Below the pieces are notes generated by a model that was not told where the DNA came from, did no database searches, and was given only the letters and a program-made list of their open reading frames with translations. Below are positions 34,061 through 47,085 of a DNA stretch of 64,000 bases, one piece after another. A program made the translations under genes and the position numbers. Location of the stretch: contig OZ022257.1 in the NCBI GenBank assembly GCA_963978905.1, positions 11,430,509 through 11,494,508 on the forward strand. Reading direction: 5' to 3'. Source of the stretch: Trichostrongylus colubriformis (Eukaryota > Nematoda > Chromadorea > Rhabditida > Trichostrongylidae). Within the stretch, counting starts at the first letter, position 1. Every line of letters begins with the position of its first letter.

Positions 34061-37000
34061 CTAAGAATCTTCCTGAGGTGTGAGTTGTACGTAATCGCCA
34101 CCGTTTTCCATTAATGTAAGCGGATTATTGAATCGAAGTTGAAGCTCATCAGCTTCTATGCTGTTATTTCCCATAAGTCTAAGTACCAGCATTGCAGTGG
34201 CGAAATGGCCTGAAATATAATTTTTTCAAAACAATTCTCAGGGAATCTGTAAGCAATTCGATCTATTAGCAATTCGGTCCAGAAACTCACTTGTCATTGC
34301 GACAAAGTCCGCTGCTTGATGTACTTTCCAGGCCATGGACAAATCATCGCCTGTTCCACGGTAGTCGAGTTGAGTGAGAATTTCGACGAATCGTACCACT
34401 GACATGACTAACAGCGCCGTTTGGTTGAACGGTTGCGTGCTCAGGTTTTCCGAACATATAATCTGAATTCATGTACCGTCATTTGAATCATATCGTGGAG
34501 GCAGAAGCGTTCATGAAGCCAAAGGCAACATGGTAAGAAACTCGAATTCTGTTTTTGTTGGGAACTAAAGATCTTCATTTTTCTATTCTTTCCAAGCACT
34601 ATCCTCTTTTTGGCTAAGACATGAAGTGCAGGTGTTGCACTCCGTCCGTCTGCACTCTCACTGGACGAGTAGAGACGCAGACCACGTGGTCTAGGTCGCC
34701 TCATAAGCGTCGGGCACGGTCTCAGCTAGCGAAGTCAGCTCATTCAAATACCGTACCGTAGCGAATTTGCAACATTTTACCAATCGTGGTGATTCAGTAT
34801 TAGAGGCAAAACAATTGTTTGCCATTTATGACTGAAACATGAGTCACACTCATTGTTTTCACAAGTAATGCTTCAATCTGATGATTTATGGCATGCTGTA
34901 GAAAGGATCAGAGGCAAAGCATTAGGTTTGGGTGATCCTTGTCTGAGACGCGCCATGTATTCCTCTCCATTCAGAATCGTGATAAAAGCTGAATGCTGTT
35001 TCAGCTGATACAATGACTTGTGGGGGCCAGCCGATGTGAAAGTTAGTATTTTACACTTGCACACGGTTCTGATACCACCTAAACGACTCCTGGCTAGTAG
35101 CAAGCTTAGGTGGCTTGGGCAGGCATAGACCTAGAATTTGGTCACCGGATCATGCCAATGAGGGAGGCGCCACTTGTCACGGCTCCATGGGTATTATACA
35201 AATATTGAAGAAGTTCTGTGAAGGATCGGATAGGTTCACGAAAAAGGAATATGTTGGAAACACTATAAAGACGAAAATCAACATAAAGAACCTGGTAAAG
35301 TGGAAAAACGACGAGCCCGATAGCTAAGGCCATATGGTAGAGGGCCATATAGACGACAACCATCGGATGTAAATCCGTGGACGATCGAAAGAATGCAATG
35401 GCCTGCATCAATACGGCCAATCCACACAGAGCCATAAGAACACCGAGCCACTGAAAGCTACCACTTTTTCAAGAGATTTCAGAAAGAAAATCTCATTAAA
35501 CCCTACCCGAATGGGAGATTCCAATCTTCGATTGCCAGTGGTCTCAGCCTTGACCATGGTTGCTATTCGTATAGCGAATGCGCACAGAATACTAGAAAGA
35601 AGTAATACGAAGAAATCCAGCATCATTTGGATGAAGTGAATGACTGCCTCTGAAAAGATCGACCAGTAAAAAACAGCGGCCCAGTAAAAAAGCGAATGTA
35701 ACGCACCATTCTTGGTCACCTCCAAGAAACAACGACCAAGACCAGGAAAGAATAGCTCGCAAAGTTGATCACCAAAGTAGCCATTCCATGAGAGATACAT
35801 GTATGAGATCAATTGAAAGATTGTCGAATTCAATGAATACAAAGATAGAATGATACTAGAAAAATCGAATTTAGCTTCAACCATTTTTTTCATTTCACAA
35901 AAACTTTAAAGTCTCAAAGAGAACACTGTAGCACCATTATTAATTTTCTGAGGCAGCTACGGTTTGCATACTGCAGTGCTTCCAGCTGTGTTAAACGTTT
36001 TTTTGCAACGTCGTTCAATTATGCCCTTTACGGGATCAATTCAAACCCCGCCTTTCCCCGCCCCCTTGCCTCAGTAAACAGCTCCTTTATGGGTTCGTCT
36101 CAAACCTATTACAAAGGCAACGGAAAATTTAAAAAATACAAAAGTTCCCACCACACAGGAAGTGCGATTGGTGCAAATCTTGAGGTTGAAGCTGCTACAG
36201 CAAAGATTGCAGTGAGAGCTGTCAGAAATGGAGTTTTCTGTTCGGATCCATGGAATAGCCTATGAGACGGTGACATTATATTTTGAATTAGCAATTTCTA
36301 AAGGATTCATTCACCTGTAGAACATCTTTTTCCATATAGTATAAACGTCAAGGGTTATTGTACTACAGGAAAGTGCCAGGAATATGGCCGCCACTACAAC
36401 AAGAAAACGCTTCGTTTTTACATCAAACGAAACACGATGGCTTGTCGTCGAATGCTGAAAGTTTTCCAAAATTCGCCGAGGATCCAGCCTTCCTCATCAA
36501 GAGAGGGCCTGACTATGCAAAGGTCCGGATCAAATGAATGTACCATAGAGAGAAGCTGGACAAGTGTTGCTGTCACTACACCAACATTACAGAGTGATAT
36601 CACCACTCCGGCTGCTTGCCAATAGGCCGATGATTTTGAGAGGAGTCCAAACGAAAGCCGTGACGATGCCCACCATCTGGAAGAAATTCCACGTGGTTTT
36701 GTCATTTTCTGAGCTTTCTCATTAAGCTATTATGAGACACCCCCAATGCTGCTTTTAATTTTTTTAAAACACTTTATTGTTTATTCCGTTAAAAATTGTA
36801 TTTTTCGTCTGACTCTTCTTTCACCTATTGTTTAGCTACTATTCGTGACCCTAAATTTTCACCATGATCTGACAAAAATCTATGACCATCTACAACTAAG
36901 TTTCTATATTCACTACTGGACCCCTTACGTGAAATACTCTACATATAGTCAGTGGCTTTGATCCATTTTGTGTTTCGACGATTCTTGGCGAAAATGACGA

Positions 37001-39227
37001 TAGGGCGCTGTAAGTTTACATATTTGAAGAAGCACGAAGCTCTCCACCAAATGCTTTCTTGGCTCAATTCTTTTCTCATTTTTCTCAAGTTTTTCAAACT
37101 TTTCTCAATTCTAAGCTACAAAAACGGTACCTGTAGTCGAGCCACAGATAGAAGACTGATGGCATAAGTGTGGAAGCAGCCAGTGCCAGTGTGAGAGCAC
37201 GTAGAAGTTTGCTACCTCTTGAGGATAGCACGCAGAGTACCCCTGAAATTGCAGTGGTGGACGACGGTTGAAGCGCAATCCTTTAGCGTTGATCTCTTCT
37301 CAGGGTGCGCCATGGTGCGAGTCATTCAAAAATGTTGTGGCATTGGATGGGTATTTGACGTGTATATATATATATTCGCGAGATAGGCATTATACGATTT
37401 TGATTTTTCGTCAGAGGACACTAGAATCACTGAAAGTGGGAATGAGGCCTTTAGTGGACTGACTACGATTCGACTTTTGTGAAGCGCCGCCTTAGGCCGC
37501 CGTCACACAGCGATTTTGCGATTCTGTGTTTTTGCGATTTTGCGGTGTCGCGGCTCGTACGCGAAGTTGCGCCATTGCACAGTATCAAGGTCGTGGTATC
37601 GCGTGCGAAAGTGCGACGTCGCAATATTGCAGAATCGCAAAATCGCAAAGCCTGACTGCGACCTTATGCTGCTACTCCAAAGATTCAGAAAGCTATATTA
37701 TCTTGTAGCAAATCACCTAAAGCTAACTGAGTGCAGATCCATGCCGGTTCATCCAGCGTATAATTGGCGAATAGTGCGCGTATTCGATCCTGTCCAGCTA
37801 GCTTGAAAAATTCACAGAAATAACAAACAAAACGAATCACTCCGAGCACAACGAGTGCTGTTCCCATCCCAAGGAGCTTCACTGATGGTGTCTGAAAGCA
37901 GTACGTTTTACCCTTCTCACAGGTGCTCAAATCACAATAAGCCAGCTTCAGAACCTCAGGAATAGAATCTCTGGAAATATCGCCCACCTGGATGTAGGAG
38001 TTTACATTTGAGTAAAAATGATGGTAAATAATATATGAGGAGAGTAGCACTGCAATCACACAGAGTAGAGCATCCATACTGTTGTATATTTGGAGATGTG
38101 AGATCTGAAAATGCGTCTGAATTAAGTTGCATTCATACTTCGCAACGCAGTCCTACGACACATAGCGGTCGCGGTCGATCGTCTCGCTCGAGCACCCCAA
38201 TGCCATCGAACATGCCAGCACTGATCGCGAAGCTTGCGCTGCGTGTGTCGTGCGACTCTGTCGCAGAGTATGAATGGAATCCTACAGGGTGAAGCTCTGC
38301 GCGGCGGTTCCTATGTATTTTCCCCTCGGTACGCATCAAGGCCTTCGAATTTCTCCATGTTTTCTCGACCCCGCGATGGTTATTCAGTATCACTACTGGC
38401 TCTGACTGGAATGCTCTTTTGTCTCTTGGGCCGCGTTCATACTTTGCGTCGGCAGGGCTGGTGGCTGCGTTCGCACGCAGCGAGGCAGAGTAGTACAATG
38501 GAGGTGCAGAGACGACGCAAGCAACGAGAAAGAGTGGCACAGGCCGGGACGCAGACGCAAGCAGCCACGCCCTACCGCCGGCACCGCATAGTAAGAGCGC
38601 GGCCTTAGCATCGCGCTCATACATCGCGAAAAACGCGCAAAGTGCAGATACCGCATGGAAGTCGCAATCAAGACCCCGATCAGTATTGCCTAGAGAATGC
38701 TGCAAATAGAAAGAATGAATAGTCTAATCACGGGCCCGGTTATTGCCCTGTGGTGCGCGACAAGCGCCCACTTATCGCGAAGTATGAAAGCGGATTGTTT
38801 TAGCTCATGGATTCAGACTCCCTTTTCTGACAACATACCGTTGACGGCGTCGGTCCTAGAGTTGCGTTAAGAGCCGAAAGGAGACGCAGATTCCAGAAAT
38901 CGGCAACCATGGCATTGACGGTGATACAGAAACATAAAAACTGCAGCATCAAGGAGAAAATCTCGGCTGGCCACGAATTCTGGAACAGAATACAGTTACT
39001 AAATCGTTCTGCGGGGGCAAAAGGAAGAAACCGTGTAGGTGACTAACAATCATAAGTAATCGGGCGGCGCCAGCAAAAACAACGATAGTGGTGATCCAGT
39101 GGGTGTTAATGTAGAGATCCAAATGTGATGATTTCTCCGCATTCTGCAATGATGCCACCATAGCATTCAGAAACCCGACAAAGCCGGTGACCAGCTGCAA
39201 TACGGAAACGCGTTCTGTCGATATCAT
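34061..39227 (-). CDS. Multi-pass membrane protein, about 13 membrane segments, unidentified
   Basis: Eleven exons (complement): 39048-39227, 38839-38979, 37717-38104, 37131-37242, 36544-36676, 36315-36454, 36113-36259, 35507-35855, 35292-35450, 34291-34462, 34061-34209. All phases fit; 2070 nt, 689 aa. ATG at 39227, TAG at 34061-34063, AATAAA about 25 nt beyond. Hydrophobic segments occur throughout, e.g. VLQLVTGFVGFLNAMVASL, SLMLQFLCFCITVNAMV, LLCVIAVLLSSYIIY, GTALVVLGVIRFVCYF, FLVVVAAIFLALS, LDFFVLLLSSILCAF and VVVYMALYHMALAIGLVVF. A four-Cys loop (YCDLSTCEKGKTYCF) is probably extracellular. The C terminus is acidic and soluble (ends PQEDS). No transporter or receptor signature was recognised. 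The start could be further upstream, since a coding-like stretch at 39240-39340 is in another frame. Introns carry MITEs. Confidence 0.8.
37494..37666. repeat. MITE inside intron 3 of the membrane-protein gene
   Basis: The left end TTAGGCCGCCGTCACACAGC is followed by GATTTTGCGATTCTG; the right end is the inverse (CAGAATCGCAAAATCGCAAAG..CTGCGACCTTA). Same family as 3010-3145. It accounts for the overlapping ORFs on both strands. Confidence 0.8.
38131..38799. repeat. Cluster of three MITEs inside intron 2 of the membrane-protein gene
   Basis: Element 1, 38131-38276, has ends GCATTCATACTTCGCAACG and its inverse near GCAGAGTATGAAT. Element 2, 38429-38604, has ends GGCCGCGTTCATACTTTGCG and an inverted, diverged right end. 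Element 3, 38609-38799, has ends CGCGCTCATACATCGCGAAA and ATCGCGAAGTATGAAAGCGG. All share a CATACTTYGCG core near the termini, so they are probably one superfamily inserted repeatedly. The long plus- and minus-strand ORFs here are artefacts of these GC-rich elements. Confidence 0.75.
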
Positions 39228-40164
39228 TGGGTCTCCTGGAAAATATGGTCTTTTGAAAGCTCCTTTTCTCGAATATCACGACGTTGCACGGAACGAAGCG
39301 GTATGGTGTCTGTGACATCCTTTAGAAGATTATTCATACCATAGCCTGTTGCAGTGAAAGCAAACTATAACAAGTAATAATGGACTAGTAAAACGCTCAA
39401 CATGCACTTTAATGCTTAGGAATTACCAAATGTGGAAGTTTGGGGCCCAGCAGCCGCTCAAACAGTTTCTGAGCACGCACTTCCGCCCATTTTTAAGTCC
39501 ATAAGGTAGTTCCCTACTTTTCTAAAGAAGAAATCGAGTAGTAGACTAATTGAACAGCAGGCAAATGGAAGGGAAAGAAGATTAAGTGATGTTGCCATCG
39601 CTCTGTTTTTTTTTGTTCTTTTTTTGAGGGAGAACCTTCATTTCCTGTTTGAAAGCACTAATGCGAACTAAGAGCATGCATGACTTGGCGATTGCGGCCG
39701 GCCATTGTGGCACTGAAAAGGTGGGGTCCTCTCGAGAAATGTTGTTGGAGTGATTTCACTCTGAGGTTGAAGCTGAACCAGGAGTTTATAGAGAGATTGT
39801 ATCACATACAGGTACACATTATGAATCGGCAAATGTGAAAAAAAGAAAAATACTATTAATGATAATAAAAGGATGTAGGATGGAGTAGTTTGGAGTTGAG
39901 CAGTCCTTTTCGAGATGCGCCAGACATTTCAGTTCTATCACAAATCGTGATGGCAGGTGAAGGCGATTCTGGACTATGCAGGAACCAACAGGTATACAGG
40001 TTAGTATTTTTATTCTCCTGGTCGCGTCTGTTACCAATCCCACGGAGGATGAAAGACTTGCTCTAGGAGGGCATTGTTGCGAGATTTGATCCCTACCATA
40101 CCAGTGGGAATGCGCCCTATCTGCTATTACACTACCTCTGCCCAATAATCTACCATATTCGAAA
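39228..40164. other. No gene identified (possible 5' end of the membrane gene)
   Basis: A minus-strand stretch from about 39340 to 39232 reads MNNLLKDVTDTIPLRS and looks coding but ends at a stop overlapping the chosen ATG in another frame; it may be an upstream exon of an alternative transcript. The remainder has nothing recognisable. Confidence 0.35.
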
Positions 40165-40620
40165 CCCTTCGTCTGTCTGTCCGTCCGTCCGTCTGTCACA
40201 AAATCAGGCATAACATGAAAAAGAGCCTGTGGAAATGGGGACAAGTTTGGGATGTGTAGGGAATGGGACAAGATTTAAAGACTACTCCTGCACCAAGTTA
40301 AGCTCTGCCCACTTTGGGCGGGGCGTGCACTGGAATATCCGTTTTCAGATCAAAGATTGCTGATTGGGTTTCGATATGACCCAAACGGAAAGGTGGATTG
40401 AGGTCAGGTATGTGTTTCTGAAAGTCATGAAAGAGGCGTGTGTACAGTCGGCGGAGCGTTTGTGGTGGTGGGGGGAGGTGGGACGTTACATGTGAAAGAA
40501 TCTGTGGAAATGGGAGCAAGACTGGCATGGGTAGGGCATGGTACAAGAAGTAGAGAGCACACTTGGGCTCAGTCAAGCTCCGCTCATGGTGGGCGAAGCG
40601 TGATTCGGTGATGGGTGTCG
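40165..40620 (-). repeat. Dispersed repeat R2, inverted copy
   Basis: The minus strand matches 31060-31495, including the CAGGCTCTTTTTCATG block and the GACGGACGGACGGACAGAC run at the end. Confidence 0.6.
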
Positions 40621-40994
40621 AGTAAATTTGTAGAAAAAAAGCAATTTCGAACGCCCACTGAGGCGCATGATGTCACGCTCTCATTGTCAGTAGTGTTCGC
40701 AGCCCAACTTATAACAGTATATGTAATAACTTAATATAATAAGAATAAGATACGATCAGAGTAACTCGATAATTACACCAAAGCATAATGATAATTAAAA
40801 TTTGCAAATATTAAAGAAGAAATGCCAATGATTAAAAAAACTGAAGATAATGTAGTACGGATAAGCTGTAATATAAATAACACGCTATACAAGCATAACA
40901 ATGATTTTACATCTATTCTACACTAACAATATTTTGCCATATATTTTACAAATCAAAAGAGGTTTACTAATGATATACTTTACTGTAGTATGTA

Positions 40995-41652
40995 TTAGGT
41001 TGGCAACTAAGTAATTGCGGATTTTTAAATACTGCCTTTTCCCTCAAAACTGCTTTCCACAAAATTTCTTCTGTACATATATATGTAGTACAAGTCCACA
41101 CGCATCTATAGGTATTGTTGTCTTCCATCTCCCGGATAACCCTTTTCGGCAAAATAAAAATATCAAAAGTCACCTCATTTTCAATTCCGATTTTTTTTTT
41201 CTTTGAATGGCGTTAGACAGGGAAAGGGAAAGGTGATAATCCGATGGAGAAAGATCAGAACTATAAGGCAGCAATTTTTATCCAAGCTCGAGAATTTTTT
41301 GAAAAAAAATTTTAAAAAATTTTTATTACTATTGAAAAAATGACTCGCCAAAAAACTCTCGAGCTTGGATAAAAATTGCTGCCCCATTCACCTTATAGCC
41401 CTGATCTTGCTCCATCGGATTATCACCTTTTCCCTGTCTAACACCATTCAAAGAAAAATCTTTTTATATTTTGTATTGAAAATGAGGTTGACCGTTGATG
41501 TTTATTTTGCCGAAAAGGGTTATCCGGGAGATGGAAGACAATAATACCTTTAAATGTGTGGAATTATACTACATGTGTATGTACAGAAGAGATTGCTGGA
41601 AAGCAGTTTTGAGGGAAAAAGCAGTTCCGCAATCACTTAGTCGCCAACCTAA
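40995..41652. mobile_element. Palindromic mariner derivative 2 (transposase 3' end in both arms)
   Basis: 658 bp between TA dinucleotides (40993-40994 and 41653-41654). The ends are TTAGGTTGGCAACTAAGTAA and the inverse of TTAGGTTGGCGACTAAGTGA. The halves are inverted copies of about 310 bp around an A/T-rich centre at about 41290-41345. Both arms encode, reading outward, the third catalytic Asp region (SPDLAPSDYHLF, clear in the right arm at about 41393-41435) and the C terminus (ILPKRVIREMEDNN in both arms). The N-terminal two thirds of the transposase are absent, so it must have been mobilised in trans. Confidence 0.9.
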
Positions 41653-41654
41653 TA

Positions 41655-42939
41655 TGACAGTACTACTACTAACAAATATTGGTTTAATTAATGAATAGAA
41701 ATATAAAAGTGATATATAAGCTAGTAAAATATACTATACCATATAGAAATATAATATAGTATGTATGTGGTTGTTCTAATAGTAAAATAATAATGAGAAT
41801 AATGTCCAATTTTTAAAAGAATTTCCTGTTATAGGTTACCGATTAATAGATTTTAGATCTCTGACCAGTTGCAATAATACACAACAATGGATGTAAAAAG
41901 ATTTTTGGCTCATTCAAACTGATAATCAAAAACGCCTAATGTGGGTTACAGGCTATACCACATGCACGGGTAGAACGTTCAGAAACAACATTGCTGCTTG
42001 AAGTGCAACAAAATTGGGCTGATAAATTCGTTTTTTTTTTCAATGCACAACGATGTCTAGAGAAAAATAACATGCATGATAACGAAGATAAGCCTTATCA
42101 ATGTTTTTCTTGGGTGGTGCTTTTCTCTGTTTCTAATTTTGATTCTGCAAACGCAAAATCGCTATCACAAAACAGCAGTAAAGAAGTAGCCCATGAGATG
42201 GCAATACGGACGGTGAGTGGTACTCTTGCTCCCAGGGAGCTCAGCAATCAGTAATAATAATGATACTCATAATAATCTGATATTAATGATTATTGTAGTA
42301 ATTATAATATTAATAATTATTACAGTCTTTGGACGATAATAGGTCCAGCGAACCAAAGTATTCTAGAGGTGGTGGAAAAGGTGCAGAAAATGGAGCAGGA
42401 TCAATTATCTATTGAAGTAGTTCTGATCCGAGATTTCTCGCCAGTGGACTCTTTGTCTGAAAGAGAATTACACTTCGACCACGACCTCTCTTGGTGTTCA
42501 TTTACAGTTATCTGATCATCGCAGTTGTGGCGCTCGTCATCGAAATACATTGTTCGGACGTTTGCATTGAAATCATGAAATCTTCACAGATCAATGTAAT
42601 TTGCTTGTTGTGTTTACCACAGCAGGTGATTGATCATAACATTGACGGGTGTGGTTTTCAACGGCTTTTTGCATTATTAACCCATTCCAAAGCAGATGAG
42701 TGTGTGTGCCAAAAAACACCCCAGCCTGAGTTAAAAATGTAATTGAGGAATTCGAACTTCAGCGAGACAAACAAAATCGATTACAACGGCCCCCTGCATG
42801 ACCGACCAACCATGAGGCGCTCAACCGTGCTAGTCGAGCGGAGCGAGTGGTAAGTTGGCGGCTTTTCTAAAAATTCCTTTGTTTCCGCTTTGTTTTTGTT
42901 CCATTTTTTGTTACCTGAGTAAAAAATTTAAAATGAGGT
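41655..42939. other. No confirmed gene; weak signal-peptide-like ORF near 42491 (+)
   Basis: AT-rich. The stretch at 42491-42742 has a hydrophobic start (YLIIAVVALVIEIHCSDVC) and several Cys but lacks an ATG and may begin at a TTTACAG acceptor at about 42508. It could be an exon of a secreted protein; no partner was found. Confidence 0.25.
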
Positions 42940-43245
42940 GCTATGGTAGTAAGGGGGCAGAGTCCAGTAGTAAGGGGGTCGTATATGACCGGACAAAAGG
43001 GGGAGGGGGGTCGTACCTGCAGCAGCATAAGCACAAGAATCTAAAATCTGAATAGGCAGATGATAATGAACCCGAGTAAGGAAATGTGTAATAAATATCT
43101 TTTTGCTTCAAGTATGAATACATATTAATAAAACTTGTTGTAACTATACAATCCGGTAACAGTTACTGTTATCGTAGAGGTCAAAAAGCACGGGGGTGGA
43201 GTCGTATTTAGTCCCCGTGAAGGGGGAACGGGTCGTAATCAAGCG
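42940..43245. repeat. Dispersed repeat R4 (inverted copy at about 55305-55625)
   Basis: Purine-rich on the plus strand: AGTAAGGGGGTCGTAT, GGGGTCGTACCTGC, then AATCCGGTAACAGTTACTG and GAGGTCAAAAAGCACGGGGG. The inverse of these blocks occurs at 55305-55625. Confidence 0.55.
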
Positions 43246-46200
43246 GCCATTTTTCTGGTCACTCAGGAGTGCCTTGAAGGGGGGCATACCACTGAGGAAG
43301 CTATCTTCACCTAAGCTCAAGAGGCAGTAGGAACCCTTCCTTCTTCCAGTAAATGCGTAAATGTACGCTTGAGTGTTCGGTTTAATCTTTTGTGTGCGCT
43401 ATTTCTTACAAGATGCCCTTCCTCTCCCCCCCCCCCACCCCCCGCCTCCCCATCATTGCGACGGTACCTGAAACTGTTCATAAGTATTAACTTATTTCCC
43501 TGTACCATCTAGTGCCCCTCTCGTCTGCCCTTGGACATTTTTTTTAAATCTGCTACGACTTGCTTTTGAATTCGTAGCTGGTTGACGTATAGCAAAGCGG
43601 AAATCACATTGTTTACAATGGCAGATGAAAAAAAACAAATTTTGCTCAGGTCAGCTACACAAACCGTTTGTACTGTGAATCTCAATCTCATTTCAAACCA
43701 ACGCTGCGTAGAGAAAGTCAGTATAGCTATGATTTTGAAATATTTTTCAAGTGGAACCGAATGTACTTTTTGATATTACTTGCCCTGACTGTAAATTGCT
43801 CCTTCAAAAAATCTCACTATATATGACAATGTGGCATGATCTGCTGTCCTGAGCTGATGAGCTGTCCACTATAAACCTTTTCATCTGTTAAAATGATGTT
43901 ATGTGGAGTTCTGGGATATCATAATCGAAGATTATGCGATAATGCTGCTAAAAATGCAGAAGATGATTCCTAAGAAAGTGGCTAGATAACCATACTTCGT
44001 AACCTTGTACTGAGTAGCAATGCTGCGATTATCAATGGGTTTTTTGCAAAGAAACGCCCAGAGCATAGGGACAGGTGATGTCTACCATGAAGTCGTATTT
44101 CCCTAAAATTTTCCTCGACGCTGCTTCTGTATGACACCAGCCTTGTGTCAAAAAAGCATAATTAACGGGAAGGGTTGCATTTTGGTGGGTCGGGAGAAAA
44201 GGAGCCGTATTTTGGTCGGGTGAAGGGAATGGGTCGTTTTGGATAGCCAACGTTATTGCCGTCGCACAACACAAACACCTATCCATTCATCATATTTTAT
44301 GAGAAAGTTATTGATCGTTCGCTCGCTGCCAATTTTAGGAGTAGTAGTAGATGGACGGTGAAAGGGGAATGGTGCGGTGAAGAATACTTTCAACAGGGGG
44401 GGCGGGGGTTGGATGACGCTGAAATTTCTGAAATTTCCTTCGCCTCTATGACTGACACTGCATGCATAGCTCGCCCTTTCCCCCTCTCCAGCTAGTATGT
44501 AGTGCTTTTTTATAGAAAAACGAATAAACACAGCAACGATCGAAACGAGGGCCTTTGATGGATTGAATACCGGCTTAATGCCAGCAAATGTGTTTGAACA
44601 CATAGTGTTGAACAAACATGTAATTCACGCCCTGTAATTCGGGGACGCCACCCAGAACTTGAAAACCTGTTTGGGTTATTGTAATGCCACTTGTTCGCGT
44701 AGAGAAAATCATAAAAATGGTTTTTCCAATTGGGAGCCCCAAATAGCGTTCAAAACGGAGCGTGAAGTAACATATCGAAGATAGAAAGGATAGAACCCAA
44801 GAGGAAAACCGTCTGTAACTAAAAGAACCATGACGACGGCAAATTTGGCAGGACATACGCATGGAATGACATTGATGGGAACTGCGAAAAGGGTGGGGTC
44901 GATGGAAGGAGGAGGAGCGGGTAGAAGTGGCAACGTTTTTTCTTCATCACAAAAATGGCAACACAATGAACTTGTGCTTCTCAGAAAGTGTCAGCGCTCT
45001 CTCAGCCAACAGCAGAGTGAGTAGCATGAGCGAAAGAGTTGGAAAAATGTCGTAGAATGTGAAAATGACGGATATTTGAAATCAGCTCATAAGTGGCAAT
45101 GTGTGCTCTTTAGTGAAAGGGCGTATTAGACATATTATTCTATCAAGAGAGCTTTATTCGAAAAAATTCGTCGATTTTGTCCACTTCAGATTACACTGAA
45201 TAGCAATTTGCTCAACAAGGCCACATTGAATAGCAATCTGCTCAACAAGGGCGTAGCCAATTAAACTTGAAGGCAACAGAAAGGATAGTTTGGGCGTTCA
45301 GAACAAAGAAAGATGCCTGTTATCTGTGCAGGAAAGCCATTAATCCAAGAAGATAGCTCTAGATCCCTAATAAGTTACGTTGTGGACCTCGCTCAACTAG
45401 CTCTTCCACACAAGTGAGCGCATCGCATGGTGTGCATGACTGCCACACGTCACAGATTCGCGTGTCTTCAGTAGACACTTCAGTGATAGGGCGAGTCGGA
45501 TAATATGACTACCACAAAAGCCAGAAAGATGGCTAGGGGTTGTATTTTTCGATTTTCAGTCGTTTCATCTTCGAATGAATACCCATTTAAAGGTCGCTTA
45601 GATGTTTATTATACATTCAAATCAGACAGAGAGCCGCCGTCAGACACCGCGATTTTGAGATTTTGGCGTTTGACGCGCAACACATGATGCGAGAAAGGGG
45701 TTCTGCACTCGTTGAATCCTGAAGCGATTACGCCTAGAATAAAGTATAAAGCACTATTATCGCATCAGGACCCATCTAATTTAGCGCGCGTAGCTCACAG
45801 CACCACATCGCATGCCGAACGCCGCAACGCGAATTCCTTAGCCTAATGGCAGACACCCACTGCAATGCCGTAACTTTGCGTGCGGAACCGCGACTAGACA
45901 ATATCGCTAAGTCTCACGGCGGCCTGGGGAACAAAGTGGAAAAGGGGATAAAGGGGCACCTCAATTTCTCCCATGTTGCCAACGTAAAAGCGGAATGCAC
46001 ATTCAAGCATGTCAGTTACTGTGCGAATAAGTCGTGTGTGTGTGGCGATTACCAGAAACATGCTCCGCCCCTTTTTTTACCATTTATTTTGTTTGATTGG
46101 AAGTATACAGCAATAATGTCGTATGCCGAAATACAGAATCCTAAATGCTGTGATTATCAACGCTTTTCTGAAACAACTGCCCCTCCATCAAAAGTCTCTA

Positions 46201-46599
46201 TTAGGATCCATTTTTGTGTTATCGTATGGGAGAAATTGGTTTCGTGGGGTATAAAAACGCAAAAATTCTTTTGATGACACTGAAGATAACACGCTCAATA
46301 ATATTCTCGAAAAAAGTTTCACGAGTGTGTATTTCTCTGTTTGCAGATAAGAGCCGGGAATTTCTTGGGAATTAATGGGGCACGCCCAGTAGACGGTGAA
46401 AAAGAGAGCAAGGGCGAAGCCTTGTACTTCCTTGAATAGTTTCCTTGAAATGCACCATGCTATCGACTTCAGTTCAAAGGCTCCAAATCCACATCCCCAC
46501 TAGATAAGGGTTTTTTAAAGACAGTGCTGGGGATAATGTGGGTGATAAGAAATCCCAAAAGGAATTGTGAGAATTGAAGTTGTGAGATGTTAGTGAAAA
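43246..46599. other. No gene identified; C/G-rich tracts and repeat fragments
   Basis: Contains a poly-C tract (43425-43445), R4-like purine-rich strings at 44140-44240, and a MITE-like start at about 45630 (AGCCGCCGTCAGACACCGCG). ORFs of up to 142 codons (for example 45846-46274 +) show no recognised domain. Confidence 0.4.
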
Positions 46600-47085
46600 A
46601 CTACGGGTCTGAAAGGCCTATGCATGGCGAAATTCCCCGCGGAAAGCGCCTCCTTGAGCTGTGGCGGAGGCGGCCTCGTCAGGGCAAGTCGCCTTGGTTT
46701 AGGGCAGCCCGCCTCCAGGCGACGTGATGTGGTTGGTCACGGTGAGGTTGGTCAAGGAGATCGACAGGATTGAAAGCATCGCTGCGCGCTTTCTCACTTT
46801 TAGCTTGAAGGTCACCACATGAAAATAGATGCTGTCGCATTTCCGAACATCCCTTCATGTTAACGTCTTGGTAATGTCAATGGAAAACCTATGCGGACTA
46901 TCCGCCTCTTGACGGAAAGGTCGTCCGCTTAGAACCAACGGATAAAGGGGTCCTACTTCTCGGGTTTTTGGCCATTTCCATCCGTTTTTTCTCCACTCTC
47001 CTGTTACTAGGCATCTCGCCTTTAATATTCACTACTCCTTTTACTTTTCGTCCGAATTTCCCCTGAAGCTGCCTTTAAGGACTGA
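46600..47085 (-). repeat. Dispersed repeat R1, inverted copy
   Basis: The minus strand matches 10635-11110 (TAACAGGAGAGTGGAG, AAACGGATGGAAATGGCC, the GGCGGA-rich end). The GC-rich end carries GGCGGAGGCGGCC-like strings. Confidence 0.6.

Noticed and set aside
38133..38705. 190-codon minus-strand ORF and overlapping plus-strand ORFs
   Set aside because: They cover three GC-rich MITEs within an intron of the membrane-protein gene.
41015..41698. Two small ORFs ending in similar peptides as independent genes
   Set aside because: They are the outward-reading transposase C-terminal remnants of one palindromic mariner.
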